Assembly (NCBI RefSeq): GCF_036850765.1
Contig: NC_089490.1
Coordinates: 107,564,574 to 107,628,573 of the forward strand
DNA: 64,000 nucleotides
From: Saccopteryx bilineata
Lineage: Eukaryota; Chordata; Mammalia; Chiroptera; Emballonuridae
Reading direction: 5' to 3'
Shown: piece after piece, positions 57,400 to 64,000 of the stretch
Layout of the letters: the number at the start of each line of letters is the position of its first letter
Numbering within the stretch: position 1 is the stretch's first letter
Translations under genes and position numbers: made by a program
The notes under the pieces: model-generated
Database searches by the model: none
What the model was told of the DNA's origin: nothing
What the model saw: the letters and a program-made list of their open reading frames with translations, nothing else

Positions 57400-57542
57400 C
57401 TACAAAGGGGCAACGGATTCATATATAGAAAAAGTGATGATATCTTCAAATGCTGAAGATGCTTTTCTCATCAAAATGCTGCTGAGACAGACAAGGCGCC
57501 CAGAGATTGGAGACAAGTTCAGCAGTCGTCATGGGCAAAAAG
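57400..57542 (+). CDS. POLR3B: POLR3B exon w13, SSRHGQKG exon (human residues 857-905)
   Basis: 143 nt, completing Thr857 and ending Lys904 plus the first base of Gly905. Reads [20 protein letters not shown], then [20 protein letters not shown] and [18 protein letters not shown] is the most conserved motif of second-largest subunits and contacts the RNA-DNA hybrid near the active site; all its residues are present. Acceptor ttaacactag, donor gtaagt; phase 2 in, 1 out. The next exon is not found in 57543-64000, so it lies beyond the window. Confidence 0.97.
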
Positions 57543-57696
57543 GTAAGTTGTTTCATTTCTCAACTTGTTTATAAAACTGAATATACTAAAATATTTATTA
57601 AGCACATATGCAAGAGATGTTTTGTATCTTTCCCCTATTAAAACATTGAGAATGTTTGAAAAATTATAATGTTGTTATTAAAATTATTCTTGTTTT

Positions 57697-58061
57697 GGCC
57701 CTGGCCAGTTGGCTCAATGGTAGAGCGTCAGCTTGTCATGTAGATTTCCTGGGTTTTATTTCCTGTCAGGGCACATGGGAGAAGTAACCATCTACTTCCC
57801 CACTTCCCTCCTCTTCTCTCTCTCTCTCTCTTCCCTCATCCTGCAGCCATGGCTCGATTGGTTCAAGTGCATCATCTCTGGGTGCCGAGGATGACTCTAT
57901 AGAGCCTTCACCTTAGGTGCTAAGAGTAGCTCAGTTGTGAGCATGGCCCTAGATGGACAAAGCATCGGCCCCAGATGGGGGTTGCTGGGTGGATCCCATT
58001 TGGGGTGCATGTGAGAGTCTGTTTCCCTATCTCCCCTTCTCTCACTTGAAAAAGAGGGGGG
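57697..58061 (+). mobile_element. Diverged long-type tRNA SINE
   Basis: Head ggccctggccagttggctca with atggtagagcg. The B box has decayed (gggttttatttcc). Exact 16-bp duplication aaattattcttgtttt (57681-57696 and 58062-58077), the longest in the window. Confidence 0.94.
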
Positions 58062-58120
58062 AAATTATTCTTGTTTTATTTCTTAGGTTAACCTGTTTAT
58101 CTTTTAAAGGCACTTTAAAA

Positions 58121-58414
58121 GATCCCCAACCCCTAGGCCGCAGACCAGTACCGGTCCGTGGGCCATTTGGTACCGGTCCACAGAGAAAGAATAAATAACT
58201 TACATTATTTCCGTTTTATTTATATTTAAGTCTGAATGATGTTTTATTTTTAAAAAATGACCAGATTCCCTCTGTTACATCCATCTAAGACTCACTCTTG
58301 ACACTTGTCTCAGTCACGTGATACATTTATCCGTCCCACCCTAAAAGCTGGTCCGTGAAAATATTTTCTGACATTAAACTGGTCCGTGGCCCAAAAAAAG
58401 GTTAGGGACCACTG
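58121..58414. mobile_element. hAT-type MITE, copy 2
   Basis: Near-identical to 48874-49170. The right end is gggaccactg. The left end has lost about four terminal bases (gatccccaacccc). Exact 8-bp duplication ctttaaaa (58113-58120 and 58415-58422), as expected for hAT. Confidence 0.92.
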
Positions 58415-58641
58415 CTTTAAAATATACTGTAGAATTGCTTCTCTGTGCTATTTATTTCATTCTCCTGTGCAACTGCTAAGACCAAAATTATAACTATAAA
58501 TATGGTGTACCATCTAAAGTACAGATATCTGTTAAAAAACTAATAGCAATACCTATTTTTTGTGAAAGGTATATATTTAAACTACTGTATGTTCTGTTGG
58601 GTCATAGTGTCATAGAATGTCAGCACAAGAAGATACCACAT

Positions 58642-59344
58642 TGTTGGGCAGATAAATATATTATGCTCACTTTGTTAAAGATTACGCTGCCCACGTGGAG
58701 GCCGTTGCCCAGGTGATATTAATGTGTGTCTCTGTGGGCAGGCAGGATTGTTGTAGCCTGGGGCTTGGTTTTGGGATTAAGCCTTTCCCACCCTTTTTGA
58801 TGTGGGGCGGTACAATCCAATCATGCCTCAGAGAAGTGACTTTGTATTAGAGACTTCCCTATTTTGTATATTGGATTAAAGGTTTGGATTTCTACACTAT
58901 AAAATGGGGGCAGAACGAGAGATTGCTCTCTTGGTTCCTGGGATGATTAGCATGAGAGAGCAGAGGGAGCAGAGCAGAGAGTGGAAAGAGGCCATGTGGC
59001 CAGGAGAAGCAGCCAAGATGGCGGAGTGTTGAGTGAGAAGCCAGTTTATACAGAGTTTGTGTGGGGAGAAGGAAGGAGATGGGGAACTGAGGAGAATAAG
59101 TCTGGTGAGCTAGAAACCTTTGATTCTAGGAAACTCGGATAAGTTAGTGGCTTTGTGAGCACTGAATGTGAGTGGGTTTTGGAGCCCAGTGTGTGTTTTT
59201 ACTTGCCCACCGGGTGCAAGCTAGGATTAAAGACTATGGCCCACCAGTTTGTGGCTCCGTTGTTTCTTTACCGACTGTCCAAATCCAATGCGAACCTGCA
59301 TGAGCTGGGCTGCTCTGATGGTAGCCTTGGCTGCTGGCTTTACA
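58642..59344 (+). mobile_element. Solo LTR of an endogenous retrovirus-like element
   Basis: 703 bp with TG at the start (tgttgggcagataaatat) and CA at the end (ctggctttaca). Exact 5-bp duplication cacat (58637-58641 and 59345-59349). A TATA box ctataaaatggggg lies near 58895 and a variant polyadenylation signal aggattaaagac near 59225. Its R-U5 part (tggctccgttgtttctttac, ctgtccaaatccaatg) resembles the LTRs at 7657 and 9122. No internal region remains. Confidence 0.88.
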
Positions 59345-59689
59345 CACATTGTTACCTACCCCTTTATGTAACAGATGAGGAGGTTCAGATCCTGCATATT
59401 AAGTGGCCAGTTGAGGGTATCAACTAGTTGGTTGATGAGCTGGTGTAAGAACCCATGTCTCCTGACTCCAGTGCAGCACCTTGTCTACTGCATATCATTT
59501 CTTTCCCTGGGTGGGGATTTTCCGTCCAATCCCATTGGCAAGCCTCAACCTTTTCATTGATGGTTACTGCTGGGTTTTCAGACATTTGTTTTGTTTTGCA
59601 TCTATCTTCAAAAAACAGATCACTGTGCCACTATTGATTAACTCATCAATAGGGACTCTTTTAGTGAGTGTATTTAAGAGAGAGAACAT

Positions 59690-59985
59690 TTGTACTGGGG
59701 TTTGAATTTTGGTTCTGTCTGCCACTTGCTAGTTTTAAGAACAACAGCAGCAGTTAACATTTTTGTAGCACCATGTGCCTTGCAATGTTCTCAGCAGTTT
59801 ACGTACACTAACTTCTCACACAATCCTAGGAGGTAGGTACTGTTATTATCTGCATTTGACAGATGAGGAGACAGAGGCACAGGGAGATGAGTGGCTTGCC
59901 CAGGGTCCCCAGTTTGGTGGTAGAACTGGAGGAACCCTGGCAGCCTTGCTCCAGAGGCCATGCTGTCTTACTAACTACTGTTCTT
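59690..59985 (+). mobile_element. MIR-type fragments
   Basis: gccttgcaatgttctcagca, acttctcacacaatcctagg, aggtactgttattatctgca, gacagatgaggagacagagg and gtggcttgcccagggtcccc follow the MIR pattern. The preceding tttgaattttggttctgtct may be part of a second MIR. Confidence 0.8.
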
Positions 59986-60929
59986 ACTGTTAAGCAGTAA
60001 GCATTGTGCCTGACACATATGTATTAAGTGCTGAAGAAAGGATAGCAATGATCATTAACATCAGCTGTCATTTATTGTACTTTTCAACCTTGACTCTCAC
60101 ATTTGTTTATAAATTACATACTAGTGTGATATCTTCTTGTTTTTAATTGATTGATTTTAATAGATATGTAATAGATAAAATTGATAATGGTTGAATATAT
60201 GAATGAATTGAAGGTGGGGGAAGTGGAAAGGGACAGATCCTCTACTCTTGATTTTATATAGGGTATGATATTATATGGATGTGTGTATGTATTATATAAA
60301 CAAAGCAGTATTTTCAAAAATGAAAAATACACTTGATTACTAAGTTCCTATAAATACAGACCTCTAGGTAAAATGTCAGTAAGTCTTTGTCCTATAACAT
60401 TTTCCAAACTATTAATATGACAGGGATAATGTTCATTGACACAAGTGGCTTTCAACTTGCAGTGATCTGGAACAGCAGCTTTTAGAGATCTGTTCAGTCT
60501 TCGGGGGCTTTGGCTTCTACAGCTCTGCCTGAAACCAGAAGAAGTCCTCCTGGGTTTAGTGACCTTTCATTTGTTGTGAGATTATCTTGATAGTTTTCCT
60601 TCACCAGATGGTTTTTAATCCAAGGGTAAAAACCTTCTGATTAGCTTAGATTCCCTTGGTATTTCCTTCTTTTACAGCTTCATCGGATTTATTGAAAAGA
60701 TTAAGAAAAAAACAGCAAACAAAAAAATAGATAGTGTAAGCTTTTAACAGAGTAGTGGAATGCCAGAACTTTTAACTGAACATAATTTTTATTTTCCTTT
60801 AAGTATAATTTTTTGTTAAATAATAAAGGCACATTGTTTAAAGAGATCAAATAGTACAGAAAAGAGGATTTGTATTGAAAAACATTAGTCTCTGCCTTTC
60901 TTCCAATTTTACTTCCCAGGAGCAATTTC

Positions 60930-61379
60930 TTCTTTTTTTTTTTTCTTTTTTTTTTTGTGACAGAGACAGAGAGAGGGACACATAGGGACAGACAGACAGG
61001 AAGGGAAAATGATGAGAAACATCAATTCTTTGTTGCGGCACCTTAGTTCATTGATTACTTTCTCATATGTGCCTTGACGGGGGGGGGGGGGGGGGTGCTA
61101 CAGCAGAGCGAATGACCCCTTGCTCAAGCCAGCGACCTTGGGCTCAAGCCAGCAACCTTGGGCTCAAGCCAGTGACTGTGGGTTCAAGCCAGCGACCATG
61201 GTCTCATGTCTATGATCCCATGCTCAAGCCAGTGACCCCGTGTTCAAGCTGGTGAGCCCACGCTCAGGCCTGATGAGCCTGTGCTCAAGCCAGGTAAGCC
61301 CGCACTCAAGCCGGTGACCTTGGGGTCTCGAACCTGGTTCGTCCGCATCCCAGTCCAACGCTCTATCCACTGCGCCACT
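60930..61379 (-). mobile_element. Rhin-1-like SINE, extended body, left arm of an inverted pair
   Basis: Reverse-oriented: T-run tail, gagacagagagagggacaca part, a run of 17 G (61079-61095), many tandem caagccagcgaccttgggct-type segments, B-box complement gtctcgaacctggttcg. It stops at actgcgccactg without the last head bases (cctggtcaggc). Confidence 0.88.
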
Positions 61380-61595
61380 GCTTGAGCCCAAGGTGGCTGG
61401 CTCAAGCAAGGGGTCACTCGGTCTGCTGTGGCCCCCTGGTCAAGGCACATATGAGAAATCAATCAATGAACAACTAAGGAACCGTAACAAAGAACTGATG
61501 TTTCTTATCTCCCTCCATTCCTGTCTATCTGTCCTTATCTGTCCCTCTCTCTGACTCTCTCTCTGTCTCTGCCACACAAAAAAAAGGAAAGAAAA
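61380..61595 (+). mobile_element. Rhin-1-like SINE, right arm of an inverted pair
   Basis: Plus-oriented and 5'-truncated: begins at cttgagcccaaggtggctgg without the tRNA head, then aaggcacatatgagaaatca, CT-rich part and an A-rich tail. Joined head to head to the preceding element with no unique sequence between them. Confidence 0.85.
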
Positions 61596-61909
61596 AAATG
61601 ATATTGTTAAATAGCTATATATTCATATCTGTTTTAGATATGGATTTCCTATTATAAAATAGATAGTGGACTAAGCACTATATTACCTCTGTTCCTACTC
61701 TCCACCTCCACTTCTTGCATAGAATTATTATAATTTTGGGTTACTTAATTATTTAGATTCCATTATTATTACTACATAAATATTGTTTACTTCCAAACCA
61801 AACAGTTGTAGATTGATTTTTCTTTGTTATATAACTTTATTTTTTCTGAAGTTAATTTTAAATTTTTATTTCCTTAACTTTTCTTATTTCTATTACCATT
61901 CTTCTATAC

Positions 61910-62100
61910 CAGCAGTTCTCAACCTGTGGGTCACGACCCCGGTGGAGGTTGAATGACCAAAACACAGGGGTCGCCTAAAGCCATCGGAAAATACAATACA
62001 TTTTTAAATAAAATATGTATTTCCGATGGCTTTAGGCGACCCCTGTGTTTTGGTCATTTGACCCCCGCCGGGGTCACGACCCACAGGTTGAGAACCGCTG
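61910..62100. mobile_element. 191-bp palindromic hAT MITE, SPIN-like
   Basis: Nearly perfect palindrome: the left arm starts CAGCAGTTCTCAACCTGTGG and the right arm, reversed, CAGCGGTTCTCAACCTGTGG. Both continue through CACAGGGGTCGCCTAAAGCC and ATCGGAAA. Exact 8-bp duplication ttctatac (61902-61909 and 62101-62108). Ends and core resemble, from memory, the SPIN/OposCharlie hAT families spread horizontally among tetrapods, including bats. No coding capacity. Confidence 0.92.
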
Positions 62101-62384
62101 TTCTATACCATCAACAGCATCTCAACAGTTGTCTATATGATTAGTAGTCTGTTGGACCATTTTTTCTCCCAGAAGATTTTCTTTGTAGTGCTCCTACCTT
62201 TCCTGCTCCAAACACAAAGCTGCCCAGTGTATAAAGAATTGGTAATAGATGAGCTAAGACATTGATCCCCACAGCCCTCAGGAGTCTGGGCAGAGCCTGG
62301 GCAGCCAAGGCCATGAACAGCCTCATTTTGTCTGCCCTGAAAATGTTTTAAAAAATGTTTATAAAGTACTCTGTTATTTGTTAG

Positions 62385-62720
62385 GGTTGCTTATTATTCA
62401 ATATCACAGACTGGGTGGTTTAAAGAACAGAAATTTATTTTCTCACAATTCTGAGGCTAGAAGTCCAAGATCAAGGTATTAGTAGGTTTGGTGTATTCTG
62501 AGGCCTCTCTCTTCTTGGCTTGAAGATGGCAGGTTTCTTCTTTTGTCCTCATGTGGCCTTTTTTCTACACAAGAGTGCATCCTGGTATCTCTTTCTCTTA
62601 TAAGGATTCCAATCTTTTTGGATTGGGGCCACTTGATGATTTATTTAACCTTAATTACCTCTTTAAAGTTTCTATCTCCAAATACAGTCACATGTTGAAG
62701 TTTCTAGAGTGTTAGGTCTT
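62385..62720. mobile_element. Ancient interspersed repeat, class not assigned
   Basis: aacagaaatttattttctca, caattctgaggctagaagtc, gatcaaggtattagtagg, then tataaggattccaatctt and caaatacagtcacatgttga are parts of a very common old mammalian repeat that I cannot name with certainty. Related to 10030-10370. Confidence 0.55.
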
Positions 62721-62879
62721 CAACACATGAGTTGGAGGCGGAGCACAGTTCATAACATTCTAAGTCCACTGAGTGATACTCATTTGTGAAATTCCCTTTT
62801 GAGCCTGTTTTTCAGTTCTTCCCAAATCACTATTCTCTCCCTACCCCACCTCCCATGGAATAGTCCATTCATCAAATCA

Positions 62880-63300
62880 TGTATATTTGAACATGTTCTA
62901 TGCTCATACTTATTTGTACTTTAATTGGGTATAGAATTCTAGGTTGAAACATTCTTTTCCCTAAGGATTTTGTTGGCACTGCTACATTATCATCTAGATT
63001 CCATGTAACTTATGTGAATTGTAACATCATTCTTCTTGACCTTTTTTTTGTGTGTGTACCCTGTTTTTCTCTCCGTCCCTTCTTTCTTCCCTCCTCATCC
63101 CACCACAATCCCCCACCTCCAGAAGTTTTTACACAGAATATTGACATTTCCTTTTTATTATTATTATTCCTGGTGCTAGAAAATAGTCCTGAATCCTGGA
63201 AGTTCATGTTTTTTACTTATTAAACATTTTCTTGTATTATTTTGTTGATAGTTTTCTCTTCATCATTTTCCCTGAACCCTTTCTGGTTTTCTTAATAGTT
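62880..63300 (-). mobile_element. Possible ancient L1 fragment, antisense
   Basis: ttgggtatagaattctaggt followed by catt and ttggcactgctacattatcat resembles the antisense of the L1 region seen here at 16620-16720 (gatgggtatagtattcttgg). Weak similarity; limits approximate. Confidence 0.4.
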
Positions 63301-64000
63301 GTTGAATCTTCCAAATTGATGTTCTTCTGTTCTCACCTTTTCTCCCCCATTGTCCTTTTCTTTCTAGGAGATTTGATTGACTTAAATTTCTAGATTTTTT
63401 TTTTTAACTTACCATAATTTCTAATTTATAGCACAAAGTATATATTTTTAGTTATTAGCCTTACTTTTCTTAGGTTTTTTTTTTTCTTTTGCCTCTATTT
63501 CTTGACATATTTCTTCCCCTCCTATAGGTTTGATAGTCTAATTTATTATTCTTGGAAGCTTTCCTCAAATGCATGGTACCTTCTTGAACCCTGAAAAGCA
63601 ATTGTTAGCTCTATAGTCCAGGGATAGAAATCACTGTCTGGTGGAAGTCACTGTAGGGTGATCAAGTAGTGAAACATTTTCACTGCGAGTGCCATTTAGT
63701 TTCTACCTAGAATTTTTCTAACTCCTGCCTGAAGTATAAAGCTGGGAGTGAGGGTGAGGGCAGTGTTTAGGGCTTCAGCTGACCTTCTGGGAGCCAGGCA
63801 GTGACAGCAGCCCACTATCCAGTGCTCAGACTTCCATTTAATTCTTCTGTATCAGGCCAGTACATCATCCCACCCTCTACTGTGGTTGCTACTCGTGGGT
63901 CTTGGGTCATTGTGGTTCAGGTTCTCAGCAGTTGGGGAGGAAGGGTAATTTCCTGACTATATGGGGTGGGGAATAGAAAATTGGGATCTGATTATTTCTT

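Larger units (their letters stand above)
57543..64000 (+). other. POLR3B intron after exon w13 (continues beyond the window)
   Basis: At least 6458 bp. Elements are listed separately. I recognise nothing in 57560-57680, 60000-60920, 61600-61900 and 63300-64000. No following POLR3B exon (expected to begin with the continuation of SSRHGQKG) was found. Confidence 0.75.

Overview
The window is nuclear DNA from a placental mammal, most probably a bat. Its only protein-coding gene is the middle of POLR3B, encoding RPC2, the second-largest subunit of RNA polymerase III, on the + strand. Thirteen coding exons between 2514 and 57542 have GT-AG borders and compatible phases. Together they give 1867 nt (622 whole codons) of open frame, matching human RPC2 residues 283 to 905 as I recall that protein. 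The start, first exons, last exons and 3' end lie outside the window. The bat call rests on many tRNA-derived SINEs of the bat VES/Rhin-1 style (from memory), plus several hAT and Tc1/mariner MITEs of a kind unusual in mammals outside bats. A horseshoe-bat relative is my best guess, but this is inference.

Layout. 1-10986: first exon, then a long intron with SINEs, MITEs and a non-autonomous LTR element (7657-9471). 10987-25676: second exon, then a 14.6 kb intron with an antisense RPL27 retrocopy (11325-11811), a nearly full-length antisense L1 (12088-19741) split by a later SINE, and a 37-bp minisatellite of about 46 units (20889-22590). 25677-39791: seven exons (third to ninth) with moderate introns. 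39792-50598: a 10.8 kb intron of SINEs, old L1 and hAT fragments. 50599-57542: the last four exons here. 57543-64000: intron with a SINE, a hAT MITE, a solo LTR with target-site duplication, an inverted SINE pair and a palindromic SPIN-like hAT MITE.

Function. The exons cover the part of RPC2 from the end of the lobe through the fork and external domains into the hybrid-binding domain. Universal multisubunit polymerase motifs are intact: the [15 protein letters not shown] fork segment, GYDIEDA and SSRHGQKG. The gene looks functional. Nearly everything else is transposon-derived. Many of the SINEs carry internal Pol III promoter boxes and so depend on the enzyme whose subunit is encoded around them.

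I found no operon, CRISPR array, phage or new multi-gene system. The long open frames at 21182-22792 are a by-product of a 37-bp repeat cycling through three frames. The observations most worth a second look are the minisatellite and its 222-bp higher-order structure, the SINE planted next to an exon's 5' splice site, the L1 promoter end, the two related LTR elements and the palindromic hAT MITE.
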